A model generated the notes under the pieces. That model worked only from the letters and a program-made list of their open reading frames with translations, made no database searches and had not been told where the DNA came from. A program made the position numbers and the translations under genes. 64,000 bases of DNA, taken from positions 806,001 to 870,000 of the forward strand of contig OZ244213.1 of NCBI GenBank assembly GCA_965216905.1, written 5' to 3'. Origin of the DNA: G965216905 sp965216905. Its GTDB lineage: Bacteria; Actinomycetota; Acidimicrobiia; Spongiisociales; ZC4RG35. This document shows, piece by piece, positions 27,550-36,600 of the stretch. Position 1 is the first letter of the stretch. Each line of letters begins with the position of its first letter.

Positions 27550-27898
27550 CGCCACCGCCGTGCTCTCGCTGGCGATCACCGCCGGAAACACACCTTTGCT
27601 CATTGATCAGCCCGAGGACGACCTCGACAACAGATTCATCTTCGACGAAGTCGTCCGCCTGCTCGCTACTACGTGCATGCACCGCCAGATCATCGTCGCG
27701 ACGCACAACGCCAACATCCCGGTGCTCGGCGACGCCGAGTGCATCGTCGCCTTCGATGCGACCGCAGACCGATCCAGCGTCCTCGCCGCTGGCGGGCTCG
27801 AAGATCCGCAAGTCGCATATCACGCCCGCCACATTCTCGAAGGTGGCGACGAGGCGTTCCGCGCTAGGCAGCAACGCTACGCGCAAGCGACGGACTAG
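27545..27898 (+). pseudogene. C-terminal remnant of a TrlF-type AAA/SMC-like ATPase
   Basis: From about RATAVLSLAI onward the frame matches the end of large SMC-like ATPases of the TrlF family. LLIDQPEDDLDNRFIFDEVV is the Walker B/D-loop region, and IIVATHNANIPVLGDAE holds the switch His. The N-terminal nucleotide-binding half, the coiled coil and any PHP domain are missing. The frame is joined near 27545 to the TIGR02391-like fragment, which points to an internal deletion. No ATPase could be formed from this fragment alone. Confidence 0.7.
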
Positions 27899-27908
27899 GA
27901 GAGGCGCA

Positions 27909-28484
27909 ATGCCACCTCGCTTCGCTGACTATCTGACAGCGATTGATCGCAAACTGCAGATCGGGCTGTACCACCGAGAGCAGCTCGTTCCGCTCCTAGA
28001 CCTACCCGCAGATCCTGAAGCTTCGATGCCTCCCGTAGCGATCCAAGCCCACTTCGAGGGCGTGCTGCGAGCTCCTGTTGCGATGTTGGATCAGCTTGTC
28101 GCCGGCGTGGCTGATGTGACGCCCAAGATGCCTCAGCCTCACCACGCAAACACTACGGACGTCTGCGCTCGCCTCCGAGGGTCGGATTCCGAATCCGCAC
28201 TGAAACTCGCTGGCCTCCTCGGGTCGTACCAACGAGATCCTCTCCTCTGCGACGCCCGCAGCCTTCGCAACCGTGCCACTCACTCGTTCTACGAGAAGTA
28301 CATCGACAACCACGGGTGGCAGGTCGAAGAGCCTCGATACCTTGCTGACGGCTGCTCGCCTTGGGTCGGAGAGCGATACGTGGGGCCATACACAGCGGCC
28401 CTGCTCGAGCTGGCTGCCCGGATCCGACGGTCAGCCGCAGAAACGGCGCGACTCCTTGCCGACATGGGGTGTTCGATGAGATGA
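27909..28484 (+). CDS. HEPN-like hypothetical protein
   Basis: The 191-residue helical protein starts ten bases after the ATPase remnant, behind an AGGAGAGGC ribosome-binding site, so it was probably the last gene of the same operon. Near residue 120 it has SLRNRATHSFYEKY, an R-x4-H motif reminiscent of HEPN ribonucleases and of their RN-x-x-x-H variant. No signal or membrane segment is seen. It appears intact while its neighbours are damaged. Function is inferred from the motif and context only. Confidence 0.55.
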   Translation: MPPRFADYLTAIDRKLQIGLYHREQLVPLLDLPADPEASMPPVAIQAHFEGVLRAPVAMLDQLVAGVADVTPKMPQPHHANTTDVCARLRGSDSESALKLAGLLGSYQRDPLLCDARSLRNRATHSFYEKYIDNHGWQVEEPRYLADGCSPWVGERYVGPYTAALLELAARIRRSAAETARLLADMGCSMR

Positions 28485-28895
28485 ACGGAACGTCGTCCCG
28501 GGAAGTGAATACTCGCCCCATCGAATATTCGCACCCTGCCAGTATGACAAATCGCATTCCGGCTTCAGTGCCGATTGCCCGCCATCTTCAGTCGGATTGC
28601 ATGCGGTCTTCATGAAGTTGCGTCTGCTTCCGTCCGACGTACGGCGATGAGAGGACCCAGCGGAACACAAGACCCGCTCAAGCTCGTCGACGGAGATGTA
28701 GCAAGACGAGCTGGTGAACCGGTCCGGTCCGCTCCACCTCGGAGCCCTTGAACCGGGGGCAACCACTCACGGTGTCGAAGACCGTCGTCAGGACATGGGC
28801 GTAGAAGCGTCGTTTCGGCTCCCAGCCCCGACCGACGGGTGGCAGAACCGGGGACGCTTGGCCGAATGCAGAGGCTCGACACCATCCGCCGCCTG
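28485..28895. other. Intergenic stretch with no recognised gene
   Basis: About 410 bases separate the HEPN-like gene from the AlbA-type ATPase. Short overlapping frames exist on both strands but none shows family resemblance or a ribosome-binding site. Bases 28485-28640 are AT-richer than the surroundings, consistent with a boundary of transferred DNA. No direct repeats or attachment site could be identified by eye. Confidence 0.4.
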
Positions 28896-28927
28896 GACTT
28901 ATACTTTCGGCGCCGAAAGTATAAGTC
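28896..28927. promoter_or_regulatory. Perfect 32-base palindromic operator over a promoter
   Basis: All 32 bases are self-complementary around GGCGCC, with arms of the form GACTTATACTTTCGGC. TATACT (28900-28905) is a strong -10 box with TCGACA 18 bases upstream. The palindrome therefore covers the promoter and likely start site of the AlbA-type ATPase gene, whose GTG lies 16 bases further on. It is a likely binding site for a dimeric repressor, possibly the gene product itself. Confidence 0.6.
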
Positions 28928-28943
28928 GCAGTGTGAGGTGCCA

Positions 28944-30695
28944 GTGACCTTTGCCTTTCTCGGGCCCGACCCGCTCACCGAGCAAGTCGGACAGATGCTC
29001 CAGCGCCTCGCCGACGGCGACAAGCCCAGCGAGATCGAAACCCTACAAGTCGACTGCAAGGAGGAGCCCGGCCGCCGCGGCCTCCGAGGCGCGGTGCTCC
29101 CCGGACGCGAGCAAAACGATCCCGCGGCGAGATACCTGGCCGACGAGCTCGCCTGTCTCGCCAACACACCCGGGGGCGGTGCGATCATCCTCGGCGTCGC
29201 CGACGACGGCCAGCGAATCGGCACGGACCTCGACCCGCAGTGGCTTCGCCACCGGATCTACGAGCTGACCACCCGACGCCTCACGATCGACGCCCAACCC
29301 GTCGACCTCGACGGCACCCGGGTGCTCGTCCTGACCACCCGCGACGCGATCGAGCCAATCGCCAGCACCGACGGCCGAATCTACTGGCGAGTCGATGACA
29401 ACTGCGTCGAAGTCGACCCGACGACCTGGCACGCCGGACGCCTCCACCGCACCGGTGTCGACTGGTCGGCGCTCCCAAGCGGCCACAACATCGACGACAT
29501 CGACCCGACAGCGATCGAGATGGCCCGGAGATTCCTTCGAGAAGCGGCCGACGCTGGTGACCAACATGCGGCCGATCTCGTCGCCGCCACCGACCGCGAC
29601 CTCCTCCGGCGCCTCAACGTCGTCGCCGACGCCAGCGGAACGCTCACCAACGCCGGTTCGCTCCTGTTCGTCGGGACCCCGGACTACGGCATCGACTACA
29701 TCCGGCGCGACGCTCCCGGCGCCGACTCGACCAATCGTGTTCGCAGCACCCGCTCACTCCTCGAACAAGTCTTCGACGCCGACCAGGCCATCCGGACGGC
29801 GAATCGAGTCGTACACGCCGGCGACGGCCTGGCCCAAGCACAGCGGCGTGCCATCCCACCCCGAGCAGCCCGCGAAGCCATGGTCAACGGCGTCACCCAC
29901 CGGGACTGGCTCAGTACCCAGCCGACCACGATCGAGCACACCGGTGACACGTTCACCGTCACCTCCCCGGGCGGCCTGCCCGGGGACGTCCGCCCCGACA
30001 ACATCATCACCCACCCCTCATCCCCCCGCTACAAGAGCCTCGCCGAGGCCATGGCCGCCCTTCGTCTCGCCGAACGCGAGGGAATCGGCGTGGACCGCAT
30101 GGTCGCCGACATGCTCACCAGAGGCCGCCCCGAACCCGAGATCTCCGAGACCGCTGGCCCCACAGTTCGGGTCTCGCTGTTCGGCGGCGAACCCGATCCC
30201 GAGATCATCGACCTCCTGACCGATCTCGACCCCCCAGAGGCCGCCAAGGACCTCGACATCGTGCTCCTGATCGACCACCTCAGCAACCATCACTTCGTCG
30301 ACGTCGCAACGGCCCAGCCCCACCTCCAACGCCCGCCGGGCGAGACCGAAGCAGCGCTTGCCCGGGCAAGAGCAACCACCTTCGGCGGGCATCCCTTGAT
30401 CGTCGGTCTCAACGGTGTCCCCGATGGAAACGAACCCGCCTACCGGCTCTCCGACCCTGCACGCGCACAGCTCGCCAGCCGAACCAAACGCCTCGACGCA
30501 GCACCGGTCCGCGCCCAGGTCATCCTCAGCTGGGCTCGACATCGTGGCCGAGTGTCATCGACCGAAGTCGCAGACCTCCTCGGCCTCAGCATCGTCCGAG
30601 CCGGCCAGATCCTGACCAGCCTCGAAGAACGCGGTGACCTCTCCCCCGGCAAGGAAGTCAAAGCCGGGCGCGGCTTCTTCTACACACCAACGTGA
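28944..30695 (+). CDS. AlbA_2/Schlafen-type DNA-binding domain with GHKL-type ATPase region
   Basis: The 583-residue protein has an N-terminal Schlafen AlbA_2 domain, with the QVDCKEE acidic segment and ANTPGGGAIILGVADDG near residues 70-90. A central HATPase_c_4 (RecG-like) region follows with AREAMVNGVTHRDW around residue 315. A winged-helix region near the C-terminus contains SSTEVADLLGLSIVRAGQIL. Such proteins are putative transcriptional regulators or defence factors. The GTG at 28944 has a GAGGTG ribosome-binding site. The open frame beginning at 28839 would read through the palindromic operator, so it was rejected. The upstream palindrome suggests autoregulation. Confidence 0.78.
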   Translation: MTFAFLGPDPLTEQVGQMLQRLADGDKPSEIETLQVDCKEEPGRRGLRGAVLPGREQNDPAARYLADELACLANTPGGGAIILGVADDGQRIGTDLDPQWLRHRIYELTTRRLTIDAQPVDLDGTRVLVLTTRDAIEPIASTDGRIYWRVDDNCVEVDPTTWHAGRLHRTGVDWSALPSGHNIDDIDPTAIEMARRFLREAADAGDQHAADLVAATDRDLLRRLNVVADASGTLTNAGSLLFVGTPDYGIDYIRRDAPGADSTNRVRSTRSLLEQVFDADQAIRTANRVVHAGDGLAQAQRRAIPPRAAREAMVNGVTHRDWLSTQPTTIEHTGDTFTVTSPGGLPGDVRPDNIITHPSSPRYKSLAEAMAALRLAEREGIGVDRMVADMLTRGRPEPEISETAGPTVRVSLFGGEPDPEIIDLLTDLDPPEAAKDLDIVLLIDHLSNHHFVDVATAQPHLQRPPGETEAALARARATTFGGHPLIVGLNGVPDGNEPAYRLSDPARAQLASRTKRLDAAPVRAQVILSWARHRGRVSSTEVADLLGLSIVRAGQILTSLEERGDLSPGKEVKAGRGFFYTPT

Positions 30696-31349
30696 GGAAC
30701 CGACGACGATCTCCGCCCCGTGCCTCCTTCTACTCTCAGAGACATCGACCGACTCCGCGCGTGCCAGCCGATCGACCGGACACGCTGCGCCGCCTCGCAA
30801 CAGAGATCGGAAGCATGGCGGACCAGGGGTTGTTCGCTGAACGACTCGGACTCTGCTGCCCTGACGCTCACGACCAACCAGCGCCAGAGGATCTCTTCGT
30901 TGACATCCTCGGCCGCCGGATCGACGAGTTCTCTTGGCCACCCTCCGAATCGCTGCTCCAAGCCTGGGATGACGTCGACATCTTCGATCACCGTCGACGA
31001 CCCATTGGACGAGGCGACGTGGATCGGGTTCTTTGCGCACCCAAGCGGCCGGTTCCTGGGCTCCACAGACGCCGCATCGGTGACGATGCAGATCCTCGCC
31101 GAGGACGGGACCGTCGAGTTCGAAGAGATGGGGCGTCCCCAAGTGTTGTACATCGCTCCACCTCCCCAGGGGCAATCGGTGGAGATACTCCTTCGACCGG
31201 CCAGTTCGGAGTGGCTGATCTACTGCGCGCCCGGGGACGGCGAGACGACGGTGATCGTCCCGGCAGGGGTCGCCGACGGTGCGGAGACTCGACTCGAAGT
31301 CTTGGTTCCGTCGCTGGAGTATCGGCCCTGGCGAGGCGATGAGGAGTAG
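30692..31349 (+). pseudogene. Hypothetical gene with probable frameshift
   Basis: Two frames look coding in succession. Up to about 30986 one frame reads as a protein (PADRPDTLRRLATEIG to ESLLQAWDDVDIFD). From about 30987 the +1 frame continues with TVDDPLDEATWIGFFAHPSGRF to the TAG at 31347. Joining them gives one product of about 215 residues. Neither half resembles a family I know. The start overlaps the AlbA ATPase stop. A sequencing error and a true frameshift cannot be separated here. Confidence 0.45.
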
Positions 31350-31983
31350 GCGCGTCTCGTTCGTGATCCCGGTGATGGTCGGCGTCGTGGCGAGTGCATG
31401 TGTCGGCCAACTCGGCGTCCCGTCCACAACGACCTCGACGACGACCATTCTGCCGACGGAGCCTTCCTCGACCGTTGCCACCCCCGACACCGCCTCCAGT
31501 GAGATTCCGTTGCTGAGCGTCACCCGATGGGGGGTCGCCACCGCATTCGAGACGACCGAAGACCTCAGGGTGGAGGTCGTGCAAACCGAGACCGACGAGA
31601 TCCTCTCCTTCGACCGGCCGCTGACAGCGTTGGGCACGTGCCGCACCTTGAATGGATTCACCGATCAGACCTCGTGGTGCGGATTCGGAGTGCTCGGCGA
31701 CAACACAGGTGCGCCGGCCGGCCTGCTGGTGTTTGACATCCCGTTCGACGATGCCCGCCCCCAGCGGGAAGGGATCGTGGATTCCCGGACCGTCACCTGG
31801 AGTGCCGACTGCGAAATCGTCATCGAACCCGGGGTGGCGCTGCCACCCGGTATCGAGATCACCGACAAGTACACCTGCGAACCGGGGGCCGCAATCGCCC
31901 CGCCGGACGCCGAGGTCGCCGGAGTCCTCTTCGATATCGACCGCGAAGAGGCCGTCCACATCGAAATCGCGTTGCCAGCCTGA
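31339..31983 (+). CDS. Putative lipoprotein
   Basis: The 214-residue protein has a lipoprotein signal (RRVSFVIPVMVGVVASAC, lipobox ASAC) and a Thr/Ser-rich linker (STTTSTTTILPTEPSST). A beta-rich domain with four Cys (TCRTL, WCGF, DCEIV, YTCEPG) follows, likely forming disulfides. No family recognised. The ATG overlaps the end of the frameshifted upstream gene, so the two probably formed an operon. Confidence 0.6.
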   Translation: MRSRRVSFVIPVMVGVVASACVGQLGVPSTTTSTTTILPTEPSSTVATPDTASSEIPLLSVTRWGVATAFETTEDLRVEVVQTETDEILSFDRPLTALGTCRTLNGFTDQTSWCGFGVLGDNTGAPAGLLVFDIPFDDARPQREGIVDSRTVTWSADCEIVIEPGVALPPGIEITDKYTCEPGAAIAPPDAEVAGVLFDIDREEAVHIEIALPA

Positions 31984-32063
31984 CGGCCTCGCCCGTACAG
32001 ACCCGTCCCGAGTTCCGGTCCAAGTGGACGAGTCCCCTCCGAGGACCAGCGGGCCGCCTTCGA

Positions 32064-32741
32064 TCAGGAGGCGAAGCCGGCGACGAGTGTCGCGATGAAG
32101 GCGGCCGAGATGGCCAGATACGCCATGGTGCGACCGCGGTTGCGCCCCAGCACGTGGTGGCCGAGGAGCGGACCGAGGACCCAGAATGCCAGGGACGTAT
32201 ACAGGCCGGGGAAGTAGCCGCCCGCCAGGATCGCCCAGGTGAGATGGGCGACGGCGTTGCCCAGGGTGCCGTACACGATGAAGAAGAGGACCGGGACCAA
32301 GAGCTTCCGGTTGCTGCGGTGCCAGAGTGCGACGGCGGCCACCACGAACACCGCATACGCGCCCATGTTGAACCAGACGAACATGTCGATGTCGTACGGT
32401 TCGGCGCCGTAGCGTCGGGGGAACTCCTCGGCGAAGCCGGTGACGAACTCCTCGGCGAAGTGCAGCAACTGCACCGCAACCGCCACCAAGTACCACGGCA
32501 GGATCTCTCCCGCGGCGGGAAGAGGCTGCCGGGAGCGCCACAGCCACACCACCAGCGCGTAGACGATCGCCATCCCCGGCACGAACGTGACTCGCAGCGA
32601 GGCACCGTGCGACGCCACCGAGAACACGACCCCGGCCGCCACCGCCAGAACGGTCGCGACGACGAAGTCGGACGCATCCAGAACGCCCGGCTGTCCACGG
32701 GCGGACTCATGGGCGGCGGCCGGCAGATGACCTGCCCGCAT
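32064..32741 (-). CDS. HXXEE domain membrane protein
   Basis: The 225-residue protein has about six hydrophobic helices. The HFAEEF motif near residue 92 defines the HXXEE family (PF13787), whose function is unknown. Other polar membrane residues, in AHLTWAI and LGHHVLG, line up with the family. ATG 32741 was chosen because longer frame extensions overlap an SRPBCC-like fragment and look non-coding. It follows that fragment by eight bases. Confidence 0.7.
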   Translation of the reverse strand: MRAGHLPAAAHESARGQPGVLDASDFVVATVLAVAAGVVFSVASHGASLRVTFVPGMAIVYALVVWLWRSRQPLPAAGEILPWYLVAVAVQLLHFAEEFVTGFAEEFPRRYGAEPYDIDMFVWFNMGAYAVFVVAAVALWHRSNRKLLVPVLFFIVYGTLGNAVAHLTWAILAGGYFPGLYTSLAFWVLGPLLGHHVLGRNRGRTMAYLAISAAFIATLVAGFAS

Positions 32742-32749
32742 CGCCGGGT

Positions 32750-32968
32750 TCAACGATCCCCTCCCGGCGATCGGATCGGTGCGCCGCCGACACCGGCCCG
32801 CCAGCCGGTGATCTCCTCCCATGGGCCCAGGGGCCCCGACAGGCGTTCGGTCGCCGGAAAGCGGAGCATCCCACCGGCAACGTAGACGGAGGCCTCGGGT
32901 CGCTGCACGGCAGCCCAGACTACGGCGGCGGGTGCGGCAAGGGTCGAATCGACCACGACGGAGCCCAC
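32750..32968 (-). pseudogene. Truncated SRPBCC (polyketide cyclase/START-like) N-terminus
   Basis: The 72-codon frame begins with VVVDSTLAAPAAVVWAAV, a typical start of an SRPBCC ligand-binding domain, but ends after less than half of the usual 140-150 residues. The end of the frame (WRAGVGGAPIRSPGGDR) departs from the family. It abuts the HXXEE gene, and I read it as a truncated or frameshifted relic. It could still be a short translated protein. Confidence 0.4.
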
Positions 32969-33397
32969 GAGTCCAGTATGCCAACCATGTCTTGCATCAC
33001 ACGAAGGCGGGTCGTGTCACAACGAACATGCCCGACATCGCATCGAAGGAGACGGTGAGTCCGGGCAGCCCATCGTCATCAACTTCGGGCTGGCAGACAC
33101 CCGATCGAACCAAGAATCCCCCAGTTCACGAAGCGCGCTTAGGACCCGTCTCCGCGCTCGGACGCCACCGAATGGGAGCGATTGCGTCCGCACGCGTGCC
33201 GGTATCCGAATCGAACGAAGCGGGCCGGCCCACGCAATTGGCGAAGCTCGCCGGGTTCCGTCCGGCGGCCACGCGCAGGGTCTCGGGGTGATCCGGCGCA
33301 GCGTGCTCACCCATGCCGGGCGTCGAAGCTCAGCCAGGCACCTCCGATCGACCGAACCGGTCTGCGGCGCCGGCCCCGCTGATCAAGCAATTGTTTT
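32969..33397. other. Intergenic stretch with no recognised gene
   Basis: No frame on either strand here shows a recognisable domain, signal peptide or credible ribosome-binding site. A minus-strand frame near 33126-33314 has some coding-like composition but no family resemblance. The stretch lies between the SRPBCC fragment and the leader of the RND operon. Confidence 0.35.
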
Positions 33398-33699
33398 TTG
33401 ACCATTTGATGCTTTTCGAGCGTATGGTCGGAGGTGGGAGAGAACGACGAGGCCACGGCATGTGGCCAATTGGGCACCAATCGTCGCGAGACCGAAGCGG
33501 GCTTTTTGCCCGAAGTCACGCACGCCCCTCGCGGGTGTGCAACGGGCGCCGCCTTCCGTCTCGCACGCCGAGCCCACTTCGTGGGTTCGGTTCGTAGGCG
33601 CCCGGAGGGTCGTCGCAGGAGACTCGGGGACGACCGGATCGGTGGCGACACCGGTCCGGCGAAGGTAGGCGAGCCGGCGACGAGAGGGATGAGCCCGTC
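33398..33699 (+). promoter_or_regulatory. Structured leader of the RND efflux operon, possible riboswitch
   Basis: A TTGACC box at 33398 opens a 300-base leader rich in stable hairpins. These are GGCCAC/GTGGCC (about 33451-33467), CGGGC-TTTTT-GCCCG (33498-33512), CACGCCC/GGGTGTG (33521-33539), and GGGCGCC pairing at distance with GGCGCCC (about 33544-33603) around a ten-pair stem. GGTCGTC/GACGACC follows (about 33608-33634), then an 11-pair stem with a GCGA tetraloop (33634-33659). The last element, GACG...CGTC with GGG/CCC (about 33679-33699), can mask the ribosome-binding site GAGAGGG. I could not match it to a known riboswitch class. Confidence 0.5.
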
Positions 33700-36600
33700 A
33701 TGCGGTGGTTGATAGACGCCAGTATTCGTTTTCGAGGGTTGGTACTCGCCGCTGGGGTTGCGCTCATGCTGTTCGGCCTCGCCCAACTCGCCTCGGCTCC
33801 GGTGGATGCGCTTCCGGAGTTCAAGGACACCGTGGTCGAGGTCCAGACCGAGGCGCTGGGGCTGTCCGCCGAAGAGGTGGAGCAGTTCATCACCGTTCCA
33901 CTCGAACAAGACCTCCTGAATGGGATCGCCTTCCTCGATGACATCGAATCGGTGTCACTTCCCGGGCTCTCGTCGATCGTCATGACGTTCGAGTCCGGGA
34001 CGTCACTGTTGGACGCACGGCAGGTCGTCGCCGAACGACTGACGCAGGCGGTGGGCGTGGCGGGGCTTCCCAACGTGGCGAGCCTTCCACAGATGCTTCA
34101 GCCGCTGTCGTCCACCAACCGGGTGGCGTTCGTGCGCCTCTCGCCCCAAGAACTGTCGCCGATCCAGACCTCGGTGCTCGCACGGTGGGTCATCGGTCCG
34201 CGGCTGCTCGGAGTCGAGGGCGTAGCCAACGTCTCGATCTTCGGCGAACGCGACCGCCAGATCCAGGTGCTGGTGGACCCGGCCCGGTTGGCGGCCGAGG
34301 GAACCGGTCTGAGCGAGGTGATCCACACAGCAGGGAACGCCCTCGAAGTGTCTCCTCTCAGCTATCTCGAGGCTTCCAAGCCGGGAACCGGCGGATTCAT
34401 CGACACCGTCAATCAGCGGTTCCAGGTATTCCACGAGCAAAGCATCGTCACCGAGGACGAGCTGGCATTGGTGCCCCTCGAGGACGAGGAAGGCAACCCG
34501 GTCTTCCGCAACGGCGAACCGGTGATACTTGGTTCGGTCGCCGACATCGTCGAGGACCACCAGCCACTCATCGGCGACGCACTGTGCTCGGACGGTGACT
34601 GCCAGCTGCTCGTCGTGGAGAAGTTCCCACACGCCAACACGGTTGCGGTCACCGACGGCATCGAGGAGGCCGTCACGGCCATGCGGCCCGGGCTCGATGG
34701 CATCGAGATCGACACCTCGATCTTCCGCCCCGCCGAGTATGTGAACGAAGCCGTGGCCAACGTCCGGACGACGGCGATCGTCGGCGTGGTGCTCGCCCTC
34801 GTCGCCGTCGCTGCCTTCCTGTTCTCGTGGCGCAATCTGGCGGTGGTGCTGATCTCCTTGCTGGTGTCCGTGGGTGTCGCCGGGGTGGTGCTGTCCCTCT
34901 TCGACACGACGCTCAACGTCATGGTGCTGGCCGGCCTGGCCATCGGGCTCCTGGTGGTGATCGATGACGCCGTCATCGACGTCACCCGCCTGTCGAGACG
35001 ACTGCACGCCGCCGAAGACTCGTCGGAATCGGCGCTCGTCGGCCGAATCCGCAATCCGGTCCTCGACCTCAGGACCGCAGCCGTCTACGCCGCGGTCATC
35101 ACGGCAATCGTGTCGGTTCCCATCTTCTCCATGGACGGGGTCGCCGGCGCCTTCCTCCCACCGATCGTGGCGACCTATCTGCTCGCCATCACGGTGTCGC
35201 TGGTGGTGGCAGCCACCCTCACACCGGCGCTCGCCGGCATGATGATCGACGGTTGGACGACGCCGCCCGCCGTCCGGGCCATCAACCGCTTCTACGACGC
35301 CCAGGTTGCGCCACGTCTCGCATCGACCACGACCGCAGTCGCCGTGGTGGCTGCGGTGGTGGTGGCCGGCGCCATCGCGCTTCCGTTCGTCACTCGCGAT
35401 GCCAATCCGGCGCTCACAGAGCGGAACCTGGTCATCGAACTCGACACGGCGGCCGGGACGTCGCTGACCCGGATGACCGACCTCACCGAGGGCGTCGTCG
35501 ATGCCGTGGCTGCGGTCGACGGCGTGCGCACGGTCGGCGCCCACATCGGGCGAGCCATCACGTCGGACGAGATCGGCAACGTCAACTCGGCCGAGGTTTG
35601 GCTGCGCCTCGACTCCGGGGCCAGCTGGAACGAGGCGGTCGCCGCAGTCGAAGCGGCCGTCCCCCAATCCGAAGGTCTGGTCGCCAATGTGACCACCCAC
35701 TCCGAGCAGCGGATCCGTGAGCTGCTGGGGCAACCATCGGACGACATCGCCGTCCGGGTGTATGGAGAGTCACAGGCCATCCTCGAGGAGAAGGCGGCCG
35801 AGATCGAGACGGCCATCGGTCGCATCGACGGCGTCGGCGACCTCCGGACCGACCACCCGCCCACCGAGCAGACGGTGACTGTCACCGTGGACCTCCCGGC
35901 CGCGCAGGCGGTTGGCCTCAAGCCCGGCGACGTCCGGCGGCAGTCCGCCATCCTGCTCAACGGCATCACGGTCGGGAATCTGTTCGACGAGCAGAAGGTC
36001 TTCGATGTCGTCGTATGGGGCACGCCCGAGTTGCGGTCCGGAACCGTCGAGGACCTGGCCATCGAGACGGACGCGTTCGGACCGGTGCCGCTCGGCTCGG
36101 TTGCCGACATCGAGGTCGGTGAGAACCTGGCCGAGATCCGGCACGAGTCGGTGATCACCTACCTCGATGTTCTCGCCAACGTCGAGGGGCGGGCCGTCCA
36201 AGACGTGGCCGAGGAAGTCCGATCCGTGATCGCGGCCGTCGACTTCCCACGCGAGTACCACGCAGCCCTGCTCGGAGGCTTCGACGAGCGGCGAGCGCAG
36301 TCGTTGCTCATGTGGTCGATGTGGGTGGGGGCGGCGCTATTCGCCGTTCTCCTCCTGCAGGCCGCGCTGAACAGCTGGCGTCTCGCCGCCGGGGCGCTGG
36401 TGGCAGTCATGGTCCCGCTGTCAGCCGCGCTGATCGCCGTCCGACTCACGGGTGGCGTCGCGCGGCTCGGCGCGATGGCGGGAATGCTGGTCGTGTTCGG
36501 CTTCGCGGTGAGACGGATCTTGCTGCTGATCCGCCACTACCAGTACCTCCAACGGGTGGAAGGCATCCCGTTCGGCGTGGATCTCGTCGTCCGGGGTACG

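Noticed and set aside
28610..29224. A minus-strand frame over the palindrome and AlbA gene start
   Set aside because: Low-complexity Arg/Ser composition and no ribosome-binding site; it only mirrors the plus-strand gene.
34003..35733. A 576-codon frame on the minus strand
   Set aside because: Antisense shadow of the first RND permease with skewed composition and no domains.
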